From Deltaproteobacteria bacterium RBG_13_61_14 (GTDB taxonomy: Bacteria > RBG-13-61-14), in contig MGQK01000023.1 of assembly GCA_001797815.1 (NCBI GenBank), positions 22,262 to 30,534 on the forward strand: a stretch of DNA of 8,273 nt, written 5' to 3'. Each line of letters opens with the position of its first letter. Positions within the stretch are counted from its first letter, which is position 1. The translations under genes were made by a program, and so were the position numbers. Of this stretch, positions 1 to 6,417 are shown one piece after another. The notes under the pieces were generated by a model that saw nothing but the letters and a program-made list of their open reading frames with translations, did not search any database and was not told the DNA's origin.

Positions 1-725
1 GAGGCATTGGCATGGATGCTGATGAAGAGGTCCGCCCGCAGGTTGTTGGCCGCCTCCGCCCGCTTGAGCAGGTCCACCTGGGAATCGTCCTCCCGGGTCA
101 GCATCACGCGCAGGCCGGGGTCGCGGCGGAGTTCGGCCTGGAGCAGGCGCGCCAGCTTCAGAGTCAGGTCTTTCTCCCAGAGTCCTCCCGGACCGCGCGC
201 TCCGGTCTCGGTCCCGCCGTGGCCCGGGTCAATCACCACCAGCCGCACCGGCGTCTGGCGGGCGGCCATGGGCCGGGGGGTTCCCGGCCGGGACTCTTCC
301 GGGACCCATTTCACGCTGATGGTTTGGCCCAGAACTTTCGCGAGCGGCCCGGAGAAAAATTCCGCGGGCAGGTAGAAGGCGTCCTGCTTTGAGCGGGGCG
401 GAAGCTGGAGCGGGAAGGAGCGGTCTTCTACTGCCACCAGGCCCGTATTCGAGACCACGATCAGTTTTTCCCGGGCGCGGATAAAGAGCGAGCCGCCTTT
501 CGGATCGGCGAAGCCGGTAAGCCCGAGGGCGGTGATGGCCTGGGGGAAGGGAAGGAAGAGGAGTTCGCCGTCGCGGAGGAAATCGGTGAAGGTGATGGCG
601 GAGTCGGAGCCGACCCGCAATTCCACTCGCTCCGCGGCAAGGGAAGCAGCCGGGATTAGTGCCAGGATCGCCCCGGCCCTCATCCACCTGGCGAGACCTT
701 GATATGCAGCGCCCGGGCCCGGCAT
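1..725 (-). CDS. N-acetylmuramoyl-L-alanine amidase (Amidase_3), exported, 3' end cut by window
   Basis: Zinc-dependent peptidoglycan amidase that cleaves the bond between N-acetylmuramic acid and L-alanine of the stem peptide, acting outside the cytoplasmic membrane. Read from the ATG at 725, the first 30 or so residues form a signal peptide (Arg13 and Arg16, a hydrophobic core, then SLA before Ala-Glu-Arg). Residues about 35-150 are beta-rich and resemble the copper-amine-oxidase-like stalk domain seen before other amidases; this assignment is tentative. From residue 162 comes Amidase_3: LVVIDPGHGG with zinc ligand His169, then Glu184 in WEKDLTL, then His238 in FISIHANAS. The His-Glu and His-His spacings (+15, +69) equal those I recall for AmiC ligands 196, 211 and 265. 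The catalytic C-terminal Glu lies beyond the window. The start follows AGGAGG with a 4-base spacer and lies 13 bases after the ACT gene, so it is probably co-transcribed with the oxidoreductase operon. An internal ATG at codon 15 is an alternative start. Confidence 0.9.
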   Translation of the reverse strand, partial: MPGPGAAYQGLARWMRAGAILALIPAASLAAERVELRVGSDSAITFTDFLRDGELLFLPFPQAITALGLTGFADPKGGSLFIRAREKLIVVSNTGLVAVEDRSFPLQLPPRSKQDAFYLPAEFFSGPLAKVLGQTISVKWVPEESRPGTPRPMAARQTPVRLVVIDPGHGGTETGARGPGGLWEKDLTLKLARLLQAELRRDPGLRVMLTREDDSQVDLLKRAEAANNLRADLFISIHANA

Positions 726-738
726 CCACCCTCCTGGC

Positions 739-1167
739 TCAGATCGAATAAAGCTCCTTCTGCAAGATCGGGATGTAGTTCTTCTGGAGCACGGCGATGG
801 CGTCCTCGGTCCGGTCCACCCCGACGATGATCACCGCGTTGTCGTGGAAGCGGCCGATGAAGGGGTAGAGGTAGAGCACGTTGATGCCCGCTTCTTTCAG
901 GGGCTTGAGCACGGCGTTGAGCCCGCCCGGATGGTCCGGGGCCTCGACCGCGAAGACCTCATGGGTGGTGACCTGGTAGCCTTGGCTCTGGAACACGGAC
1001 AGCGCCTTGCGGGGGTTGTCCACCACAAAGCGCACCACCGAGGTCTCGGCTTCCGTGGCCGCGGCAATCGCCCGGACGTTGATCCCCTCGTCTCCCAAGA
1101 GGTCGCTGAGCTTGGACAACTCTCCCGGCCGATTCATCAGCGCCACCGACAACTGTTTCAAAACCAT
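739..1167 (-). CDS. Tandem ACT-domain protein, putative amino-acid sensor
   Basis: A 142-residue cytoplasmic protein made of two ACT domains and no enzyme domain. Domain 1 (about residues 1-66) begins VLKQLSVALMNRPGELSKL, the usual beta1 strand followed by the N-R-P-G-E loop that contacts an amino-acid ligand in ACT dimers, and continues with GINVRAIAAAT. Domain 2 (about 70-142) repeats the plan with EAPDHPGGLNAVLKPL and GINVLYLYPF. ACT domains bind small ligands, typically amino acids. Stand-alone tandem-ACT proteins are commonly found beside 2-oxoacid:ferredoxin oxidoreductases or phenylacetate-CoA ligases. The start ATG follows AGGGAG at good spacing, 10 bases after the gamma-subunit stop, so it is translated from the same mRNA. 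A role sensing branched-chain or aromatic amino acids to tune the oxidoreductase is inference from context; no ligand is known from sequence. Confidence 0.92.
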   Translation of the reverse strand: MVLKQLSVALMNRPGELSKLSDLLGDEGINVRAIAAATEAETSVVRFVVDNPRKALSVFQSQGYQVTTHEVFAVEAPDHPGGLNAVLKPLKEAGINVLYLYPFIGRFHDNAVIIVGVDRTEDAIAVLQKNYIPILQKELYSI

Positions 1168-1177
1168 GTCCGCTCCC

Positions 1178-1704
1178 TTACAATAATTGGAATCCGCGAT
1201 CCAGGGCGTTGCGGTTGACCTGGATCAGTTTTTTTTTCTTGGCAAAGATCCGCTCCAGCGCCTGGTGGATCGAGTCCAGCGCCACCAACTCGGTCTTCTT
1301 GACAAAAGCGCCCAGCATGATCATGTTCGCGCCCCGGGGATTCTTGATCTCTTCCGCCAAAGCAGTGGCCGGGATTTCCACCAGCTCGAGGTCGCCCCGG
1401 ATCGGGCGGTCCTCGATCAGGGTGGTGTTAAGGAAAAACATCCCGCCCGAAGCCACCTGGTTCTGGAACTTGAGCATGGAGGGAAGGTTCATGACCACCA
1501 CGTATTCCGGCTCCGAAGCCAACGGAGAGGAGATCTCCTCATCCCCGATCGCCACCGTGCAGTGGGCGGTGCCGCCGCGGACCTCGGCGCCATAGACCGG
1601 CAGATAAGTAACGTGCTTGTCTTCCAACATGCCGGCATAGGCCAGGGTGTAGCCCATGGAGAGCACGCCCTGCCCTCCGAACCCGGCAAAAAACGACTTG
1701 ATGA

Positions 1705-1708
<4 letters not shown>
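1178..1708 (-). CDS. korC: 2-oxoacid:ferredoxin oxidoreductase, gamma subunit
   Basis: Gamma subunit (176 residues, usual size) of a ferredoxin-dependent 2-oxoacid oxidoreductase. In this family the gamma domain helps bind coenzyme A and shapes the active site. Seen in the sequence: the N-terminal glycine-rich motif FFAGFGGQGV (residues 6-15), the family motif YGAEVRGGTA (39-48), and the later segment PRGANMIMLGAF, all diagnostic of the KorC/VorC/PorC family. The ATG overlaps the beta-subunit stop by four bases (ATGA, 1705-1708), indicating translational coupling and equal production of the subunits. The gene ends TTA TTG TAA just before the ACT gene. Substrate class is set mainly by alpha and beta; by association with a VorB-type alpha it is likely a 2-ketoisovalerate-type enzyme, but 2-oxoglutarate cannot be excluded. 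Confidence 0.94.
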
Positions 1709-2475
<767 letters not shown>

Positions 2476-2497
2476 TTTCTTAGCGCCACAGGTTCGT

Positions 2498-2520
2498 GCC
2501 GCGGGTTTTAAGCCCGTGGC
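2498..2520. repeat. Imperfect GC-rich palindrome in the korA-korB gap
   Basis: A 23-base near-palindrome with arms GCCGCGGG and CCCGTGGC around a TTTTAAG centre. The arms differ from perfect complementarity at one position, and the mismatch still forms a G-U or A-C type pair depending on strand. It fills the middle of the 55-base gap between the alpha stop and the beta start. It could fold in the mRNA as a hairpin about 22 bases upstream of the korB start and affect mRNA stability or relative expression. Its form resembles REP-like intergenic palindromes; whether it is dispersed in this genome cannot be seen from one copy. Confidence 0.6.
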
Positions 2521-2530
2521 CCATTTTGTT

Positions 2531-3607
2531 TTATTTGCGGAGCCGCTGGTAGTAGCGGCTGGCAATGATCTTGGCCAATTCCACCGGCGTCGGCGTCGGC
2601 CCGCCGGGCCGGCCATAGAAGAAGATCTCGGCCTGACCCTGAAGCGCGAGCGCCACGTCGTCCACCATCTGCCCGGCATTCCACTCAAAGACCAGGAACT
2701 CCTTGATCCGCGCCGCGGCCTGCCGGATTACCCCTGCCGGGAAGGGCCAGAGCGTGATCGGCCGGATCAGGCCGACCTGGAGACCTTCCTTGCGCACCCG
2801 GTTGATCGCGCCCCGCACCACCCGCGCCGCAGTGCCGAACGCCACCACCGCCATCTTGGCGTCTTGGAGCTCCCAGGTCTCAAACCGCACTTCCTTCTGC
2901 GCAATCATCTGGTATTTGCGCTGCAGCTTCCAGTTGTGCTCTTCCATCAGCTTGGTGTCCAGGATCAAGGAGCGGCAAAAGCGCGAGGGCCGGCCCTTGG
3001 CGCCCCGCAGGGTCCAGTCTTTTTCCGGGAGCTGGGCAATCGGATCGGGAAAGACCACGGGTTCCATCATCTGGCCAAGCAGCCCGTCGGCCAGCACCAT
3101 CACCGGGTTACGGTAGCGGTCGGCCAAGTCAAAGGCCAGGTAGGTCAGGTCGGCCAGCTCCTGCACCGAGGCCGGCGCCAGCACCACCACCTTGTAATCG
3201 CCGTGGCCGCCGCCGCGGGTGGCCTGATGGTAATCGGCCTGGCTGCCGGCGATGTTGCCCAGCCCGGGCCCCCCGCGCATTATGTTCACCACCACCGCCG
3301 GCAGTTCCTGGCCGGCCAGGAAGGAAAGGCCCTCTTGCTTGAGGGAAATTCCCGGGCTGCTGGAGGACGTCATGGCCCGGGCGCCGGTCACCGCCGCGCC
3401 CAGCACCATGTAGATCGAGGCGATCTCGCTCTCGGCCTGGATAAAGGTGCCGCCGACCTTGGGCAGATGCTCGGCCATGTATTCCGGCACCTCGTTTTGG
3501 GGAGTGATGGGGTAGCCGAAATAGAAGCGGCAGCCGGCCCGGATCGCGGCCTCGGCCAGGGCATGGTTGCCGTTCATTAACTGCTTTTCAATACTAGGGA
3601 CAGTCAC
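2531..3607 (-). CDS. korA: 2-oxoacid:ferredoxin oxidoreductase, alpha subunit (VorB type, 2-ketoisovalerate-like)
   Basis: Alpha subunit of the oxidoreductase that converts a 2-oxoacid plus CoA to acyl-CoA and CO2 while reducing ferredoxin. The N-terminal pyrimidine-binding domain shows GNHALAEAAIRAGC, GYPITPQNEVPEYMAEHLP, QAESEIASIYMVLGAA, and MTSSSSPGISLKQEG, followed by MRGGPGLGNI and GGGHGDYKVVVLAP. This combination, especially PITPQNE and LGQMMEP, resembles proteins annotated VorB (3-methyl-2-oxobutanoate) more than KorA or PorA. The C-terminal domain II contains VGLIRPITLWPFP and FEWNAGQMVDDV. There is no ATG at the expected place. I chose GTG at 3607, which places MNGNHALAEA about ten residues in, as in homologues, and has a GGGA five bases upstream. 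A TTG at 3619 (four residues longer) and an ATG at 3577 are alternatives. The gene follows korD after 44 bases made almost entirely of a tandem repeat. Symbol vorB would be equally fair. Confidence 0.93.
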   Translation of the reverse strand: MTVPSIEKQLMNGNHALAEAAIRAGCRFYFGYPITPQNEVPEYMAEHLPKVGGTFIQAESEIASIYMVLGAAVTGARAMTSSSSPGISLKQEGLSFLAGQELPAVVVNIMRGGPGLGNIAGSQADYHQATRGGGHGDYKVVVLAPASVQELADLTYLAFDLADRYRNPVMVLADGLLGQMMEPVVFPDPIAQLPEKDWTLRGAKGRPSRFCRSLILDTKLMEEHNWKLQRKYQMIAQKEVRFETWELQDAKMAVVAFGTAARVVRGAINRVRKEGLQVGLIRPITLWPFPAGVIRQAAARIKEFLVFEWNAGQMVDDVALALQGQAEIFFYGRPGGPTPTPVELAKIIASRYYQRLRK

Positions 3608-3611
3608 CGGT

Positions 3612-3650
3612 ATTCCCAATCCAAAATCCCAAATCTAAAATCCCAAATTC
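3612..3650. repeat. 14-base tandem repeat filling the korD-korA junction
   Basis: Two adjacent copies of a 14-base unit, AAAATCCCAAATCT (3623-3636) and AAAATCCCAAATTC (3637-3650), preceded by a degenerate partial copy (3612-3622). The copies differ at two positions. The array begins two bases after the korD stop codon in transcription order and runs up to the korA start region, so it occupies practically the whole spacer. On the mRNA strand it reads as repeated GGGATTT-type words, so the GGGA usable as a korA Shine-Dalgarno is part of the repeat. Confidence 0.75.
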
Positions 3651-3651
3651 C

Positions 3652-3864
3652 TCAAGCTCTCCAGACCTCGATCGCAGTCTCCGGGCACACCACCGCGCAC
3701 AGGGCGCAGCCGGTGCACTCGCCGCCGGAAAATTCCGCGGGGTAGTAGCCTTTCTGGTTGTAACGCGCGGCCAGGCGGATGCAGCCCTGGGGGCAATGCT
3801 TGAGGCAGTAGCCGCAGGACTTGCAAAGCTCCACCTGAATCTCGATTTTTCCCTTAGTTGGCAT
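3652..3864 (-). CDS. korD: 2-oxoacid:ferredoxin oxidoreductase, delta subunit (2x[4Fe-4S] ferredoxin)
   Basis: Small ferredoxin-type electron-transfer subunit (70 residues) that takes electrons from the TPP/[4Fe-4S] centre and passes them to external ferredoxin. Two classical cluster motifs are seen: CKSCGYCLKHCP and, about 25 residues later, CTGCALCAVVCP. The spacing and the segment between them (GCIRLAARYNQKGYYP) are typical for the KorD/VorD family rather than for free ferredoxins. I chose the ATG at 3864 (MPTKGKIEIQVELCKSCG), since homologues start a few residues before the K-I-E-I strand. A TTG at 3879 would add five residues. Neither has a strong Shine-Dalgarno. It is the first gene of the operon, directly downstream of a good sigma70-like promoter. 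Confidence 0.93.
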   Translation of the reverse strand: MPTKGKIEIQVELCKSCGYCLKHCPQGCIRLAARYNQKGYYPAEFSGGECTGCALCAVVCPETAIEVWRA

Positions 3865-3909
3865 CGGATAACGAGACAATCGGGAGGACTTATCCTCGCC
3901 TGTTTAATT

Positions 3910-3938
3910 AGTATATCAGAATCGAGCGGCAGAGGCAA
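3910..3938 (-). promoter_or_regulatory. Sigma70-type promoter of the korDABC-ACT-amidase operon
   Basis: On the minus strand TTGCCT (3938-3933) and TATACT (3915-3910) are separated by exactly 17 bases, matching the -35 (4 of 6) and -10 (5 of 6) consensus. Transcription would start near 3902-3904, giving a leader of about 40 bases before the korD ATG. It is the only well-spaced promoter I found in the gap upstream of korD, and no similar one is evident between the downstream operon genes. Confidence 0.6.
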
Positions 3939-3980
3939 TCAGCGCGAAAAATTCAGTGAGGCGCAATGACTTTCCTATGA

Positions 3981-4008
3981 GTAGGGGCGACCGGCCGGTC
4001 GCCCCTAC
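3981..4008. repeat. 28-base perfect palindrome (GTAGGGGCG family)
   Basis: A perfect inverted repeat with no unpaired centre; each arm is GTAGGGGCGACCGG or its complement. It lies between the end of the SUMF1-domain gene (4073) and the korD promoter. As RNA it would form a very stable hairpin that could protect or terminate the upstream minus-strand transcript, although no U-run follows it on either strand. The terminal GTAGGGG word and the design are shared with the element at 8199-8257, so I regard both as members of one dispersed REP-like family. Elements of this kind are often spread by REP-associated transposases; none is encoded here. Confidence 0.8.
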
Positions 4009-4072
4009 TGCTTTCCGCGCAAGATTTTTCATCTAAATTTTTATCATTAAAAACTTTATAATCCCGGCCTCT

Positions 4073-5362
4073 TCACTCATCCATCGCGCAACGAAAACCG
4101 AGATCGGAGTTTCCAACATTTTCTGAACCGATACGCCTGAATGTAGCCAAGTGCCATGCATTGTTTCCCCGACCACCACCTCGAATGACGCGGCCATCAC
4201 CGCCTGAAGGGCCTGGAGGGTTCTGGGGAGGACTTTCCTTATAATATTCTTCAGAATACCAATCCTGCACCCATTCCCAGACATTTCCAGCCATGTCCAT
4301 GGCTCCATAAGGGCTAGCTCCTTGCGGCTTGCTCCCAACCTCACAATTCTGCCTTTCACTTCCCCCGCAGCCCACAGTTCCTCCTTCCATTACTGCAAGC
4401 TCGCTAGTGGCTCTCTGATTTCCCCAGGGAAAAATCCTGCCATCGGATCCTCGGGCAGCTTTTTCCCACTCAGCCTCGGTCGGCAGTTTTTTTCCAGCCC
4501 AAGAGCAATACTTCAGGGCATCTTCCCAGGTTGCTCCGACTACTGGTTGACGGGGATCAGTTTTTTCAAGATTTCTTTCATTCCTGGCGCAAGCTCCCGC
4601 CTGAATACACTCATCATAATCGGCCTGGGTGACTTCAAATTGATCAATAAAGAATCCATCCAAATAAACCTTATGGTAAGGAACTTCTCCTCTAAGGCAA
4701 TAAGCATAAATCTTCGGATTGCATCCCATACAGAAATCACCAGGTGGAACATAGACCATCGGTCCGCCATGAGTTCGATATAAAAGCCTCTTTTTCATCA
4801 TTTTCAATTGCGTCTGAAAATTAACCTTTATTCTATAAACAAGTCCAGGTTGATAAATGGTGCACGAACCTATATTGGGAGGCTTACATTCCTGGCCCCA
4901 ATAGTTTTTACTTTCTTGAATATGTTCTTCTAAATTGAAAGGCTCGCTGTGCAAACGGCACCAAAATGCATCAAGGATAATGGTTGACATGTCATCAGGA
5001 TGGTAAATGCATATGCTGTTAAAATAAAAGACCAATCGGGATTCGCCCCAAAGTCCCCAATTGTTTCTTATCCACATTCCTAGCCCGAAATGAGCTCCAG
5101 CACCAAAATCTTCTCTTTTCATTTCTTCTATTTTTTGGATGGTTTCAGGGCAAAGCATTTTATCAAGTTCTTGAAGACTATCTTCCAAATCTGCGGGTAT
5201 GTAAATCCCATCTGGAGAATCAGGATCTTGGGTTGGATGACCTTTGCATTTAGCCTGATCATCACCATCCTGATTCTCATTTTGTTCCTGATTATTCGCC
5301 TGGATTGAAAAAAGTATCACCAACAAGAAGCCTATTAAAAACATCTTCCAGAATCTTTTCAT
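4073..5362 (-). CDS. Exported DUF6794-like / SUMF1 (FGE-sulfatase fold) fusion protein lacking the catalytic cysteines
   Basis: A 429-residue protein with three parts. Residues 1-22 are a signal peptide (two Lys, Arg, then a hydrophobic stretch; cleavage near SIQA) without a lipobox Cys. Residues about 51-150 contain HFGLGMWIRNNWGLWGESRL and HPDDMSTIILDAFW, which from memory match DUF6794, of unknown function. Residues 202-426 are a SUMF1/FGE-sulfatase domain of C-type-lectin-like fold: VPPGDFCMGC, DGFFIDQFEVTQADY, KLPTEAEWEKAARG, FPWGN, MDMAGNVWEWVQDWY, RVIRGGG and LGFRCA. In true formylglycine-generating enzymes two cysteines follow RGGSW; here that stretch is GRGNNAWHLATF, so sulfatase activation is unlikely and a binding or structural role is more plausible. 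The ATG follows AGGGAGA at good spacing. Base composition is clearly AT-richer than the flanking genes, suggesting transfer. It lies 60 bases after the kinase gene and might share its transcript. Function unknown. Confidence 0.85.
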   Translation of the reverse strand: MKRFWKMFLIGFLLVILFSIQANNQEQNENQDGDDQAKCKGHPTQDPDSPDGIYIPADLEDSLQELDKMLCPETIQKIEEMKREDFGAGAHFGLGMWIRNNWGLWGESRLVFYFNSICIYHPDDMSTIILDAFWCRLHSEPFNLEEHIQESKNYWGQECKPPNIGSCTIYQPGLVYRIKVNFQTQLKMMKKRLLYRTHGGPMVYVPPGDFCMGCNPKIYAYCLRGEVPYHKVYLDGFFIDQFEVTQADYDECIQAGACARNERNLEKTDPRQPVVGATWEDALKYCSWAGKKLPTEAEWEKAARGSDGRIFPWGNQRATSELAVMEGGTVGCGGSERQNCEVGSKPQGASPYGAMDMAGNVWEWVQDWYSEEYYKESPPQNPPGPSGGDGRVIRGGGRGNNAWHLATFRRIGSENVGNSDLGFRCAMDE

Positions 5363-5422
5363 GACTAATCTCCCTGGAAACTTATGGGCTCATTTTACCA
5401 TGCCATCAATATAAGAGGCCAT

Positions 5423-6367
5423 TTATTTCTTCAACGGTCCAAATGGCTTATGGGGCTTTTGATGGATGCGGCTGCGGGCCGCAATGGTCTGAGAGAGAGA
5501 GCGCCCGTCCCGGGAATCTTTGCCCGCGGCCAGGTAGGCCTTGAGGAACCGCAACCGGTCGGTCTGGGTGATCACATCGGTAAAGGGGATGCTCCGGTTG
5601 AAACGGTCGAGGATGATCACCTCTTCCTGCTTCGGCTTCTTCTCGCTCACCTCGTTCAGGTCCATGATCAGGAACCGGAACTTTCCCGGCTTTGGTTCCT
5701 GCAGCAGGAGATTATGGAGCTTGAGGTCCGGAAAGTGAATGGGCAGTTCGAGCAGGCGGCGAAGGAAGTGCGCCAGTTCCGCGAGCAGCCGGCGCTTGGC
5801 CTGGAGGTCATAGTGGTCGGCCCCGGGGCCGAATTGTCGGACCAGGTATTCCTTGAGGTTGGCTTGTAAAAGCCGGGGCACGGCCCGGGAGATCAGGTAC
5901 TCTTCGCGAAGGCCCTTGCGGCGGCGGATGAGCAGGGCCACGAACTCGGGCGTGGCAATGTCGTGCTGATAGAGGAATTGCGCGACCTGCCAGGAAATCG
6001 CGGCTTCGGAGGGAGCGAAGAGCATGCGGATAAATTTTTTCGGGTAATGGAACGGCCGCTTGAGCCCTTGGCTGGAGAACATGCGACCGAGCATCACCTG
6101 CCAGACCTCCTTCTCCCGCACCACTTTCACGTAATAAAGCTGCTCGCCCTCGCCCAGGTCGGCCTGGAAGCGATAGACCCAGCTCCCTTTGTCATAGGTG
6201 CGGGCCACCAACGCGAAGGGCGCTCCCGCCCGGAGGCGGACGAACGGGTCGGCGCCAAGGAGTTCTTCGACTTTGGACGGGTTCAAGCCATTGGCCAGGA
6301 GGCCCGAGAACCCGGCATAGACTGGGCGGAGCGACAAGGGCTCGAAAAGCTTCATTGTTCCCGTCAT
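5423..6367 (-). CDS. WaaP/InaA-like (lipopolysaccharide kinase family) protein
   Basis: A 314-residue cytosolic protein of the protein-kinase-like fold related to lipopolysaccharide core heptose/Kdo kinases (WaaP, KdkA, InaA). Visible landmarks are the ATP-anchoring lysine in LYYVKVV (Lys81), a helix-C-type glutamate in SEAAISWQVAQFL (Glu121), the catalytic loop HFPDLKLHNLLL (Asp214, Lys216, Asn219) and the metal-binding aspartate in FLIMDLNEV (Asp236). The residue two before the catalytic Asp is Phe rather than the usual His; a His sits one position earlier. The basic C-terminal tail (KPHKPFGPLKK) may contact membrane or lipid. It follows the glycosyltransferase gene by 50 bases, consistent with phosphorylation of an envelope glycan built by a common pathway, though the actual acceptor is unknown. 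ATG at 6367 is used; the in-frame ATG four codons later, preceded by GGGA, is an alternative start. Confidence 0.82.
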   Translation of the reverse strand: MTGTMKLFEPLSLRPVYAGFSGLLANGLNPSKVEELLGADPFVRLRAGAPFALVARTYDKGSWVYRFQADLGEGEQLYYVKVVREKEVWQVMLGRMFSSQGLKRPFHYPKKFIRMLFAPSEAAISWQVAQFLYQHDIATPEFVALLIRRRKGLREEYLISRAVPRLLQANLKEYLVRQFGPGADHYDLQAKRRLLAELAHFLRRLLELPIHFPDLKLHNLLLQEPKPGKFRFLIMDLNEVSEKKPKQEEVIILDRFNRSIPFTDVITQTDRLRFLKAYLAAGKDSRDGRSLSQTIAARSRIHQKPHKPFGPLKK

Positions 6368-6417
6368 TATAAGGCCTGGAGATCAAGAAATAAACCGCAG
6401 GGGCGTGTTGTCCCGGA

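Larger units (their letters stand above)
3881..4072. other. Intergenic region between the SUMF1-domain gene and the korD operon
   Basis: About 190 bases without a gene. It holds an AT-rich stretch after the SUMF1-domain stop codon, the perfect palindrome, the operon promoter and the short korD leader. I see no classical intrinsic terminator with a U-tract, no tRNA-like cloverleaf and no recognised riboswitch. Confidence 0.7.

Noticed and set aside
229-729. Minus-strand open frame starting GTG at 729 over the amidase
   Set aside because: It reads Arg/Pro-rich nonsense. Shifting frame to the ATG at 725 gives a signal peptide and a perfect Amidase_3 domain.
2476-2688. N-terminal extension of korB to a start at 2688
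   Set aside because: The extra 71 residues overlap the 3' end of korA and are Arg/Ser/Trp-rich, with no family counterpart. The ATG at 2475 gives a normal-length beta subunit.
3612-3650. CRISPR array or phage attachment site at the 14-base repeat
   Set aside because: Copies are directly adjacent without spacers and too short for CRISPR repeats, and there is no integrase or tRNA nearby.
4033-4359. Minus-strand 108-residue open frame overlapping the 3' end of the SUMF1-domain gene
   Set aside because: It lies wholly in another frame of a gene with clear domain motifs and has no Shine-Dalgarno or recognisable domain.
5090-5308. Plus-strand hydrophobic open frame opposite the DUF6794-like segment
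   Set aside because: It is antisense to conserved motifs of the supported gene. Its Phe/Ile-rich, membrane-like look is an effect of the AT-rich complement.
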